A stretch of 8,712 nt of DNA from Hellea sp. (GCA_020628635.1 JAHDEU010000073.1:1-8712); one strand, 5' to 3'. Counted from the stretch's first letter, positions 1 through 5,534 are shown. The notes: generated by a model not told the origin, from the sequence alone. Numbers and translations are program-made.

Positions 1-248
1 AAAGTTGGAGTCATCTGCACGAAATGCTTGTTCTCTGAATTAAGAATTAACCCACGCAGGGAAATCTTTGCCTCTTTATATAAACGCTCGCCGCTAGTGT
101 TGACAGCACAAGCAAGGAAAACATCGCCTTCTTCCTGCTCATCGACCTTTAAGAACAGGAGAGACAGAAAAGAAGACCGATGTATGTAAAGGGCGGGGCC
201 ATCAAAGTAGTCTAGAACTTCTGTTGGCTCAAATTTCTGATTATCCAT
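1..248 (-). CDS. Hypothetical protein, DUF6575-like N-terminus (partial, 3' end outside window)
   Basis: Open frame on the minus strand starting at ATG 248-246 and still open at position 1, so only about 82 N-terminal residues are visible. The start overlaps the stop of the upstream gene in the shared string ATGGATAA, which argues for translational coupling in one operon. The protein begins MDNQKFEPTEVLDYFDGPAL and continues through an LYIHRSSFLSLLFLKVDE segment. This pattern of a DYFDGP motif followed by a short strand and an acidic turn resembles, from memory, the uncharacterised DUF6575 domain; I could not test that. There is no signal peptide or obvious membrane span. Base composition is clearly more A/T-rich than in the genes to the right, and codons such as TTA, CTA and ATA, rare elsewhere here, are used. 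This suggests acquired DNA. Function unknown. Confidence 0.6.
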   Translation of the reverse strand, partial: MDNQKFEPTEVLDYFDGPALYIHRSSFLSLLFLKVDEQEEGDVFLACAVNTSGERLYKEAKISLRGLILNSENKHFVQMTPT

Positions 249-636
249 TGCCGGTCACCAATGGCTTTGCATGCAACTTGAGGCGCTCCTTTAACTCCGA
301 TGTATTGGTAGGCCAGTAGGTGTAGTGCTCCTTCTGCGTACCACCGGGTGTATGCTTCACTGCCCCCTCGCCTGGATGCACATTACCTTTAAAGATAAAC
401 TTCTTCCTTAGAAACGGAAGCTTATTTCGAGCATACATTGCCGCGTCTTCGGTTTTCCAGACTGATAAGCCCCAGACATTGCAGCAGTCATCGGAGGGCG
501 CTTGTTTGCCTCGTTCAGCCCTCGACTGCATGTCCCAATCTATCGGCACATCCCCTTTGCATGCTCTAAAAAGCAGGGTCACCTCTTGGACCTCGGGAAG
601 GGGATGGCATTCGTCTGGTATGTTTTCGTTATACAC
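241..636 (-). CDS. Hypothetical protein, 131 aa, island gene
   Basis: Minus-strand frame of 131 residues starting at GTG 636-634. An in-frame stop lies five codons upstream (TAA, then GGG CCG CAG AAG), so the start is confined to this GTG or to a Met at residue 36. An AAGG lies about 10 nt before the GTG and could serve as ribosome-binding site. The protein is soluble, with no signal peptide or transmembrane segment. Visible landmarks are LLFRACKGD near residue 21, a CC pair near residues 51-52, WGLSVWKTEDAAMYAR near 55-70, and EHYTYWPTNTSELKERL near 104-120. I do not recognise the family. The stop overlaps the start of the next minus-strand gene, so the two are probably co-transcribed and may work together. 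Composition is A/T-rich compared with the host genes. No partner or mobile gene is visible that would fix a role in defence or toxicity. Confidence 0.6.
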   Translation of the reverse strand: MYNENIPDECHPLPEVQEVTLLFRACKGDVPIDWDMQSRAERGKQAPSDDCCNVWGLSVWKTEDAAMYARNKLPFLRKKFIFKGNVHPGEGAVKHTPGGTQKEHYTYWPTNTSELKERLKLHAKPLVTGNG

Positions 637-881
637 CTTCTGCGGCCCTTAGATTGTGCTTCCTTGACGCACATCTCAATCCTAGCGCGCTTTACACAGC
701 TGTTTACAACCCGCAAACTGAATTCACATTTTGAGATTCAACGAAGTTATGCTCTGGCGCTTTGTCAGAGTTCCTTCTCAAGCGCGGGATACAATTGTAG
801 GTTTCCGCTTCCAAATCCTCGCTGACCAAAGCTTGCAGACAATATAGAGCACCCAAATCAAAGACTCTTTAGGCCGTCCTC
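637..881. other. Non-coding upstream region of the island operon, AT-rich boundary
   Basis: This stretch precedes the two minus-strand island genes and must carry their promoter if they are expressed from here. I see no convincing -35/-10 pair on the minus strand. Composition shifts sharply around 870-885, from mixed A/T-rich sequence to long C-rich runs typical of the host. That step probably marks the edge of acquired DNA. No integrase, tRNA end or direct repeat is visible at the step. A plus-strand open frame across 502-825 is mostly antisense to the island gene and is not supported. Confidence 0.4.
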
Positions 882-1484
882 GCCCGAGCCACCCCCACCC
901 CACACCTCATAACCCCAACCAAAACCCCAACCTTTTCAACGCCCCGCGCTTTTCCGCGGCAATCGTATCCCCGCCCCTTGCGCCATGCCCCATAACCACA
1001 CCTGTTCGTCACGGACGCGGGGTGGTGCATAGGCCTCGGAGGTGGCGGATGGGTGTTTGGGCTGTGGGGGTGAGCGGGGAAGCGTTCCTCGCCTTCGCGG
1101 GCTTCGTTTGGGAGCCTCGGACCCTCCGCAGTGGTGCGGCCTGCTCTTATGCACGGCAGGCTCGCGCTCTCGCTCTCTCGCCCGTGTGTTTCGCTGGGGC
1201 TATCCCCGTGCGCGCGCCATGGATGGTGCTGGCTCCAACGCTTGGGGCTGGGCCTAGGCCGTGCGGGGTGTGTTCGATCGGATCATGCGGGCGGCGAGAG
1301 GGTTTCCAGGCTCCCCCGCGCGGGTCTGACCTGTCGTAAATCTGGGTATGTATGTTCCTTGTCGCCCTCGATGGGTGCAAGGCCCGCGCCCGCGTCATTC
1401 TTCATGACGCCGCTTGATGACTGGCCGTGGGCGCGATCCCCGGTGGGACGTGGGCGGCTGGATAGAAGGGAGTGCGTAGGGGTA
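882..1484. other. GC-rich intergenic stretch without a convincing gene
   Basis: About 600 bp with several overlapping open frames on both strands. They are rich in Arg, Pro, Ala and Cys, lack a ribosome-binding site, and look like chance openings in GC-rich DNA. Small structures are present: a direct repeat of AACCCCAACC at 911-920 and 923-932; a perfect 5-bp stem CCGCG/CGCGG at 944-959 around CTTTTC; and a 6-bp stem GCCTGC/GCAGGC at 1139-1161 with an 11-nt loop. None has a U-run that would make it a clear terminator. I recognise no RNA gene, but a non-coding RNA or a dispersed intergenic repeat cannot be ruled out. Confidence 0.4.
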
Positions 1485-1632
1485 AAAACTCCTCCCCTTT
1501 GAGGGGAGGTGGGCCCATGAGCGAAGCGAGTTGGGGTCGGAGGGGTAAGGTGTCTCGTCGCTAGACCTAAGTGACCTTACCCCTCCGCCCGTCGCTTCGC
1601 TCGGGCACCTCCCCTAAGAGGGGAGGAGTTTT
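1485..1632. repeat. 148-bp imperfect inverted repeat, MITE-like or cruciform-forming
   Basis: Outer arms 1485-1511 and 1606-1632 match at 24 of 27 positions as reverse complements. The arms continue inward through GCGAAGCGA (1521-1529) against TCGCTTCGC (1592-1600), and through a 14-bp block ending GGTAAGGT (1538-1551) against its exact complement (1574-1587). The 22-bp centre holds a further small stem GTCT/AGAC (1552-1555, 1563-1566). Each outer arm also contains its own palindrome of the form CTCCCC-N-GGGGAG (1492-1508 and 1609-1625), so the element can fold as one long hairpin or as separate ones. No transposase is encoded. From memory, similar CTCCCC...GGGGAG elements are scattered between genes in several alphaproteobacterial genomes; this is unverified. 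It could be a non-autonomous mobile element, a dispersed repeat or an RNA-stabilising structure. Confidence 0.85.
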
Positions 1633-1669
1633 GGAATGGCATGCTGCCCCTACGTCCTTCTCCCTAAGC

Positions 1670-1685
1670 ACTACTCACTACTCAC
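1670..1685. repeat. Short tandem repeat, two ACTACTC units
   Basis: Two exact 7-bp units, ACTACTC, at 1670-1683 plus the first two bases of a third, just before the ribosome-binding site of the 1704 gene. It lies in its 5' untranslated region and could change length by slippage, though two units is too few to expect much variation. Confidence 0.5.
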
Positions 1686-1703
1686 CTCCCGAAAGGCCCC
1701 GCC

Positions 1704-2267
1704 ATGCGCAAATCCTCCACCCGCACTTCTGCCGCCTTTGTCGAGCAACGCTGCCGCGCGACCTATCGCCTGCGGGAGCGGGCGCGGGAGGCGGAAGGCT
1801 ATGCGCGGTTCTGGCTGGAGTGGGCGGCGCGGGTGCTGGAGCTAACGCGCGAGCGGCTGTCGGAAATGCGGGCGCGCACAGAAGAGGCCGAGGATGCGGA
1901 ACGCGACTTGCGCCGGGCGGTGCGCGACGAGCGGGCGGCGCTGACCCGCTTCATCGAGAGCCCGGAATGGGAGCGCGATCTCTATGTCATGCTGCGCCAC
2001 CGCTTGCGGGCCGCGCAGCTGGGCTATCGCTGGAAGCACCGGGCCTGCGAGGCGTGCGGCGGCTTCGGGCAGGACTTCTACGACGTCGCCTTTATCGACG
2101 AGATCCGGGCGCTTGAGAGCGAGCACGGGCTGGAGCCGGCGGACACCGCCCTGCGGCGCGGGGCGACCCATTATGCGGACCCGCTGCACTGGCCGCGCGT
2201 GCTGGGCACGGTGCCCCGGCGCTGGGACGAGGACGAGGCCGGCGGGCCGCGCGTGGGTTATCTGTGA
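1704..2267 (+). CDS. Hypothetical protein, 187 aa, charged helical N-terminus and CxxC
   Basis: Starts at ATG 1704 with GAAAGG at 1691-1696, seven bases upstream, and ends at TGA 2267. Third codon positions are strongly G/C, as in the recognised genes of the window. This frame is favoured over the longer antisense frame because of its ribosome-binding site, balanced composition and conserved-looking aromatic C-terminal half. Residues about 15-85 are rich in Arg and Glu with regular Ala/Leu spacing and should form long helices or a coiled coil. Residues 88-135 hold EWERDLYVMLRHRL, a C115-x2-C118 pair followed by GGFG, and FYDVAFIDEI. The tail ends PRVGYL. One CxxC alone does not make a zinc finger, but metal or redox binding is possible. 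No signal peptide or membrane segment. I do not recognise the family. It stands alone between the inverted repeat and a convergent luxR-type gene. Confidence 0.65.
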   Translation: MRKSSTRTSAAFVEQRCRATYRLRERAREAEGYARFWLEWAARVLELTRERLSEMRARTEEAEDAERDLRRAVRDERAALTRFIESPEWERDLYVMLRHRLRAAQLGYRWKHRACEACGGFGQDFYDVAFIDEIRALESEHGLEPADTALRRGATHYADPLHWPRVLGTVPRRWDEDEAGGPRVGYL

Positions 2268-2297
2268 GGGGCGGCAGTCTGTTAAGGGGAAAAGATT

Positions 2298-2358
2298 GCG
2301 CCGCCCGGCCTGTCGGCGCGTTCGGGGCACTGAACGGGCTGGCAGGCCGGAGCGGCGC
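2298..2358. repeat. Inverted repeat between convergent genes, possible bidirectional terminator
   Basis: GCGCCGCCCGGCCTG at 2298-2312 pairs with CAGGCCGGAGCGGCGC at 2343-2358, with a single bulged A. Inside the loop there is a second stem, CGTTC (2319-2323) with GAACG (2332-2336). It sits in the 206-bp gap between the plus-strand 1704 gene and the minus-strand luxR-type gene, where a shared terminator would be expected. There is no U-run on either strand directly after the stem, so factor-independent termination is doubtful. Confidence 0.55.
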
Positions 2359-2473
2359 AGACGGTCTGAACGCAGGCGTGGACCGCGCCTCCAACATGAA
2401 CACATGAGCAACACGCAACACCCTACATTCTGGCAGTCGGTTGCGGCAATCTGGCGCGAAAGCGGGCTGAAAT

Positions 2474-3304
2474 TTATACGGCGATAAGGCCGAGCTGCAC
2501 GGCCCGCACCACCGTGTGGGTGCGGTTGGTGGTCTGGAGCTTCTCCGCCATGTTGCGCATGTAGTCGCGCACGGAATATTCGGAGACCGAGAGGATCTCC
2601 CCGATCTCCCAATTGGTCTTGCCCTCGCCGACGAGGATCAGAACGGCGCGCTCTCGCGGCGTCAGCGACAGGGGCTTGGCGTCCGGGTTTTCGAGCAACT
2701 GGTCGAGGCGCTCGAACAGGTGGCGCGACAGGACCTCGATCTCGATGCGGCTCTCGCGGGTGAGCGCGAAGTCGTCCGAGCGGCCCATGGAGGCGATGCC
2801 CGCCACGCCGCGCGTGCGGTCGATCGGCACGCAGAACCCGTGGGAGAGGCCAAAGGCGCGGAACAGCTCCACCGTGCGGGCCTGCTGCTGGTCCATGTCG
2901 GGGAAGACGTCGCGCCAGCGGAAGGGCCGGTTGGTCAGCCGCGCGCGCTCCATGACGGGGTCGTTGGCGAAGAAGCCGTCGCGGATGTAGTTGTCCAGCG
3001 CGGGCGTGCCGGGGCTGAGGAAAACGAAGGGTGCGAGCGACAGGTCGGTCAGCAGCGCGGAGGAGACGCGCGCGGCAAAGCAGTGGGTGAAGCCGTGGGC
3101 ATGGATGTCGGCGGCGTAGAGAGCGAAGGCGCGCTGCGGCGTGGGCGCGTCGAGCAGGGCCTGGGCGCGCGCGGTCAGGCTCTCGTGCAGGGCTTGAGTG
3201 AGCGGTTCAGGCGTTGGCAAAGTCGGCGTCCCAGATACGCGGCGAGTCCGTTCTTCGGTGGCAGAGCGGGCTTTTGCAGGCAAGGCGCGATTGGCGGGCG
3301 GCAT
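2474..3304 (-). CDS. LuxR-family transcriptional regulator with AHL-binding-like domain
   Basis: About 276 residues from ATG 3304-3302. An adjacent TTG at 3307 and a TTG at 3220-3218 are alternatives, and no strong ribosome-binding site decides. The first ~40 residues are a low-complexity extension. Residues ~45-195 match the autoinducer-binding domain: Y106, D115-P116, W130 and G156 fall where TraR has Y61, D70-P71, W85 and G113. The position of TraR W57 is Ala102 here. Residues ~213-270 are a LuxR/GerE helix-turn-helix (LTPRERAVLILVGEGKTN, then IGEILSVSEYSVRDYMRNMAEKL) with the conserved Glu (218) and Gly (227). It would bind DNA as a dimer, probably in response to an acyl-homoserine lactone or another small ligand. 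No luxI-type synthase is in the window, so it may be a solo receptor. It is divergent from fabI, whose product feeds acyl-ACP pools from which AHLs are made, but no link is shown. No clear lux box is seen. Confidence 0.85.
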   Translation of the reverse strand: MPPANRALPAKARSATEERTRRVSGTPTLPTPEPLTQALHESLTARAQALLDAPTPQRAFALYAADIHAHGFTHCFAARVSSALLTDLSLAPFVFLSPGTPALDNYIRDGFFANDPVMERARLTNRPFRWRDVFPDMDQQQARTVELFRAFGLSHGFCVPIDRTRGVAGIASMGRSDDFALTRESRIEIEVLSRHLFERLDQLLENPDAKPLSLTPRERAVLILVGEGKTNWEIGEILSVSEYSVRDYMRNMAEKLQTTNRTHTVVRAVQLGLIAV

Positions 3305-3323
3305 CAAATGTCGCGGCTTTGTG

Positions 3324-3352
3324 TTGTCGGGGCGCGCATGGCGGCCTAATCA
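3324..3352 (+). promoter_or_regulatory. Candidate fabI promoter
   Basis: TTGTCG (3324-3329) and TAATCA (3347-3352) are separated by exactly 17 bp, upstream of the fabI ribosome-binding site in the 71-bp gap between the divergent genes. The -10 element matches the consensus poorly, so this is only a candidate. The same gap must also hold the luxR-type promoter, so the two could interfere with each other. Confidence 0.3.
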
Positions 3353-3375
3353 GCGCGGGACTAGGAGTGAGTGAT

Positions 3376-4200
3376 ATGAGCGAATACCCAACCGGCACGC
3401 TGATGGCGGGCAAGCGCGGCCTGATCATGGGCGTGGCCAACAAGAACTCGATCGCCTGGGCTATCGCGCAGCAGCTCGCGGCCCAGGGCGCGGAGATCGC
3501 CTTCACCTATCAGGGCGACAAGCTGCTGCGGCGGGTGAAGCCGCTGGCGGAAAGCGTGGGCTCGGATGTGCTGCTGGATTGCGACGTGACGAATGACGAC
3601 CAGATGGACGCGACATTCAAAGCGCTGGCGGACCGCTGGGGCAGGATCGACTTCCTCGTCCACGCGATCGCCTTTGCGGGCAAGGACCAGCTCTCGGGCA
3701 GCTTCGTGGAGAGCACGACGCGGGACGGGTTCAAGAGCGCGCTGGACATTTCGGCCTACAGCTTCGTCGATGCCGCACGCCGCGCGTCCGAGATCATGAA
3801 CGATGACGGCGCGATGGTGACGCTGACCTATCTGGGTAGCGAGCGCGTCGTGCCGAACTACAACGTCATGGGCGTGGCCAAGGCGGCGCTGGAAGCCTGC
3901 ACGCGCTATATCGCGGCGGACCTTGGCCCGCGCGGCATTCGCGTCAATGCGATCAGCGCGGGCCCGATCAAGACGCTGGCCGCCGCCGGCATCGGCTCGG
4001 GCCGCCACATGTTCCGTTTCAACAAGGCGGCGGCCGCGATGCAGGACAATACGGACCCCAAGGGCGTGGCGGGCGCGGCGCTCTATCTGCTGTCCGAGCT
4101 CGGCGCGAGCTGCACGGGCGAAACGCACCATGTGGACGGCGGCTTCCACGCCATCGGCATGCCGCAGGAGGGTCCGTTGCGGGAGAGTTTGGAGAGCTAG
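3376..4200 (+). CDS. fabI: Enoyl-[acyl-carrier-protein] reductase (NADH), FabI
   Basis: 274 residues from ATG 3376, with AGGAG at 3363-3367 eight bases upstream. The open frame continues further 5' but that part is antisense to the luxR-type gene and lacks family similarity. FabI reduces trans-2-enoyl-ACP to acyl-ACP with NADH, the last step of each fatty-acid elongation cycle, in the cytoplasm as a tetramer. Visible features: the FabI-type nucleotide motif GLIMGVANKNSIAWAIAQQL (residues 15-34), the D70-V71 base-binding region, catalytic Tyr162-x6-Lys169 (NYNVMGVAK) with the second FabI tyrosine Y152, the SAGPIKTLAA loop at 194-203 and the C-terminal HHVDGGFHAIGM. Length is normal for the family. 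Residue 99, equivalent to E. coli Gly93, is Ala, which is also the natural residue in some triclosan-sensitive FabIs. It appears to be a single-gene unit between a divergent and a convergent regulator gene. Confidence 0.95.
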   Translation: MSEYPTGTLMAGKRGLIMGVANKNSIAWAIAQQLAAQGAEIAFTYQGDKLLRRVKPLAESVGSDVLLDCDVTNDDQMDATFKALADRWGRIDFLVHAIAFAGKDQLSGSFVESTTRDGFKSALDISAYSFVDAARRASEIMNDDGAMVTLTYLGSERVVPNYNVMGVAKAALEACTRYIAADLGPRGIRVNAISAGPIKTLAAAGIGSGRHMFRFNKAAAAMQDNTDPKGVAGAALYLLSELGASCTGETHHVDGGFHAIGMPQEGPLRESLES

Positions 4201-4288
4201 CGCGGTCCACGCTTTTGCCGCGCGCGGAACCGTGTGGCGGCGGACAAGGCGGGAGACTGCTCCACGGCTGTCCGGGCGGGAGTAGCTT

Positions 4289-4307
4289 CGGTCATGGAGC
4301 GAGACCG
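4289..4307. terminator. Weak candidate terminator hairpin between fabI and the OxyR-like gene
   Basis: CGGTC (4289-4293) and GACCG (4303-4307) form a perfect 5-bp stem around a 9-nt loop in the 134-bp gap between two convergent genes. On the plus strand a pyrimidine-rich stretch with several Ts follows about 10 nt later. The short stem and large loop make this a weak call; no better structure is visible in the gap. Confidence 0.25.
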
Positions 4308-4334
4308 GGCCGCAATCTTTACTTCCTTACCCTG

Positions 4335-5243
4335 TCAGTCGGACAGCAACTCTGCGGCGACCTCGGCCATGACGGCGGCGATGGACTCGAACTTGGCGGA
4401 CAGCGGTGAGGTCGGTCGCCAGAGCAGGGCGATGTCGCGGCGGGCCTGCGCGTCGTCGATCGTGCGCACGACCAGGCCGGGGTCGTTGCGGGTTTCGGAC
4501 GCGACATACAGGCTGGGCATGACGGCGACGCGCTCGCCCATTTCGGCCATTTGCCGGATCGCATCCAGGCTGGTGCCGGTATATTGCGCGTCGACCACGG
4601 AACCCGCGCGCTCGGACAGATCGCGGATCAGCACGCCGAGCCGGTGGGCGGGACCTAGCGTCAGGACTTGGCGGCCCCGCAGCTCTTGCAGCGGAACGGG
4701 CGCAGTGGAGGACGCCAGCACGTCGTCGCTCGCCACGCCGATATGCAGGCGCTCGGAAAACAGCACGCGGGCGCGCGCGTCCGGATGGCTTTCCGGCGTG
4801 GAGATGATGACATCGAGCCGGCCGGAGCGCAGGCCTTCGCGCAGGTCGCGCGTGGGCTCTTCGCGGACAGATATGCGCAGCTCGGGATATTGGCGGTGGA
4901 GGCGGCGCAGCACGCCCGGCAGCAGATACGGCCCGACAGACGGCAGCGTGCCCAGCGCGATATTGCCGCGGAAAGTCGCGCCCGCGTCGCGCGCGCTCAT
5001 ACGCAGCTCCCGCATGGCGGCGAGAATGCGCCGCGCCTGCGCTGCCACGTCCGCGCCGATGGGCGTCAGCTGCGCCCGGCCGCGCCCGCGCTCCACCAGC
5101 GTCGTGCCCAGCACGGCTTCCATGTCGGCGATCTGGGTGGACAGGCTGGGCTGGGACACATGGCAGGCGCGCGCGGCGGCCGAGAAGCTCTGCGTGTCCT
5201 GCACGGCGACGAGATATTCCAACTGTCGGAGTGTCGGCTTCAC
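4335..5243 (-). CDS. OxyR-family LysR-type regulator lacking the redox cysteines
   Basis: 302 residues from GTG 5243-5241; an in-frame stop lies two codons upstream, and the LysR helix-turn-helix begins at residue ~4, so the start is well fixed although no Shine-Dalgarno is visible. The sequence tracks E. coli OxyR throughout: LRQLEYLVAV, ACHVSQPSLSTQI (recognition helix ~29-41), GTLPSVGPYLLP (98-109), and IALLWRPTSPLSAKFE (271-286). The redox loop aligns without gaps: GHCLRDQAMGFC in E. coli against AHRLGVLIRDLS here (residues 199-210). The peroxidatic Cys199 is thus Arg201 and the resolving Cys208 is Ser210. The only cysteine is C27, in the DNA-binding domain. Disulfide sensing of H2O2 as in E. 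coli is therefore not possible; the protein may be constitutive, bind another ligand or antagonise a true OxyR. I withhold the name oxyR for this reason. It is divergent from a small-ORF region across an OxyR-like operator. Confidence 0.9.
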   Translation of the reverse strand: MKPTLRQLEYLVAVQDTQSFSAAARACHVSQPSLSTQIADMEAVLGTTLVERGRGRAQLTPIGADVAAQARRILAAMRELRMSARDAGATFRGNIALGTLPSVGPYLLPGVLRRLHRQYPELRISVREEPTRDLREGLRSGRLDVIISTPESHPDARARVLFSERLHIGVASDDVLASSTAPVPLQELRGRQVLTLGPAHRLGVLIRDLSERAGSVVDAQYTGTSLDAIRQMAEMGERVAVMPSLYVASETRNDPGLVVRTIDDAQARRDIALLWRPTSPLSAKFESIAAVMAEVAAELLSD

Positions 5244-5248
5244 GAATT

Positions 5249-5296
5249 ATAGGGAAAAGCTATGAAAGATATAGAGATCATGTTTCCAACCTATAG
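5249..5296. promoter_or_regulatory. OxyR-type operator: phased ATAG/CTAT tetramers
   Basis: ATAG (5249-5252), N7, CTAT (5260-5263), N7, ATAG (5271-5274), N7, then GTTT (5282-5285) where a fourth CTAT is expected. This spacing is that of the published E. coli OxyR consensus, ATAG-N7-CTAT-N7-ATAG-N7-CTAT. The A near the end of the first and third spacers is also kept (5258, 5280), while the T near their start is not. A further CTATAG at 5291-5296 overlaps two half-sites. The array begins six bases before the start codon of the OxyR-like gene, a position suited to autorepression, and faces the divergent small ORF, for which it could act as an activator site. Confidence 0.7.
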
Positions 5297-5314
5297 CGGC
5301 TCGGAGCGTATTGT
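5286..5314 (+). promoter_or_regulatory. Candidate activator-dependent promoter of the divergent small ORF
   Basis: TATTGT at 5309-5314 is a reasonable -10 element. The hexamer 17 bp upstream (CCAACC, 5286-5291) is a poor -35 and directly abuts the OxyR-like operator. That arrangement is usual for promoters that need an OxyR-type activator. Transcription would start near 5320, giving a leader of about 25 nt before ATG 5347. This is an inference from position and sequence only. Confidence 0.35.
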
Positions 5315-5346
5315 CAGCAACATCAATACGAAAACGGATCAGACAC

Positions 5347-5532
5347 ATGTTCAATTCCCCTCGCCCCTCGCTCGCCGCAGCACAGTCGGCTCCGGCCAGC
5401 GCATCCCAATCCCCCTCGCCCTTCAAGCTGAGCGGCATGCAGCGCCGCCGTCGCCGCCGCCTCGGTCTCGCGCCGGGCGCGGTCATCGCCCAGGCAGGCG
5501 GCAAGAACGAGATGCGGTCCGGCTGGTACTAG
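5347..5532 (+). CDS. Small Arg-rich protein, 61 aa, divergent from the OxyR-like gene
   Basis: ATG 5347, with GGA about eight bases upstream, to TAG 5532. The frame is also open 5' to a TTG at 5311, but ATG 5347 fits the candidate promoter and ribosome-binding site better. Residues 1-26 are rich in Ser, Pro, Ala and Gln and likely disordered. Residues 31-41 are MQRRRRRRLGL with six consecutive Arg codons (5443-5460), and the C-terminus is GGKNEMRSGWY. No membrane segment, no cysteine and no family I recognise. It is the first frame after the OxyR-like operator. It could be a real small protein binding nucleic acid or membrane, or a translated leader whose Arg run senses charged tRNA-Arg ahead of the downstream permease. 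Frames on the opposite strand overlap it but have no better support. Confidence 0.45.
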   Translation: MFNSPRPSLAAAQSAPASASQSPSPFKLSGMQRRRRRRLGLAPGAVIAQAGGKNEMRSGWY

Positions 5533-5534
5533 TC

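Noticed and set aside
805..830. Sequence CTTCCAAATCCTCGCTGACCA resembling a tRNA 3' end or attachment site
   Set aside because: No T-arm stem or acceptor stem can be paired with upstream sequence, and no duplicate copy is visible.
936..1502. Several overlapping Arg/Pro/Cys-rich frames on both strands
   Set aside because: Chance openings in GC-rich DNA; none has a supported start, a plausible fold or codon use better than its competitors.
1842..2612. Minus-strand open frame of 256 codons
   Set aside because: It overlaps both the 1704 gene and the luxR-type gene, has an Arg/Pro/Ala-rich shadow composition and no ribosome-binding site.
3214..3375. Fifty-four extra N-terminal codons in frame with fabI
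   Set aside because: They are antisense to the luxR-type gene, lack family similarity, and a good ribosome-binding site (AGGAG, 3363-3367) with a canonical FabI N-terminus marks ATG 3376 as the start.
3305..3375. Search for a lux box between the luxR-type gene and fabI
   Set aside because: No approximately 20-bp dyad of the lux-box type is visible in the gap.
3670..3675. FabI Ala99 at the position of E. coli Gly93, read as a triclosan-resistance change
   Set aside because: Ala is the natural residue at this site in sensitive FabIs such as that of S. aureus, so it is not evidence of resistance.
5246..5251. TATAAT on the minus strand read as the -10 box of the OxyR-like gene
   Set aside because: It ends two bases before the GTG start, so transcription would begin inside the coding sequence. 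An in-frame stop just upstream and the helix-turn-helix position fix the GTG as start.
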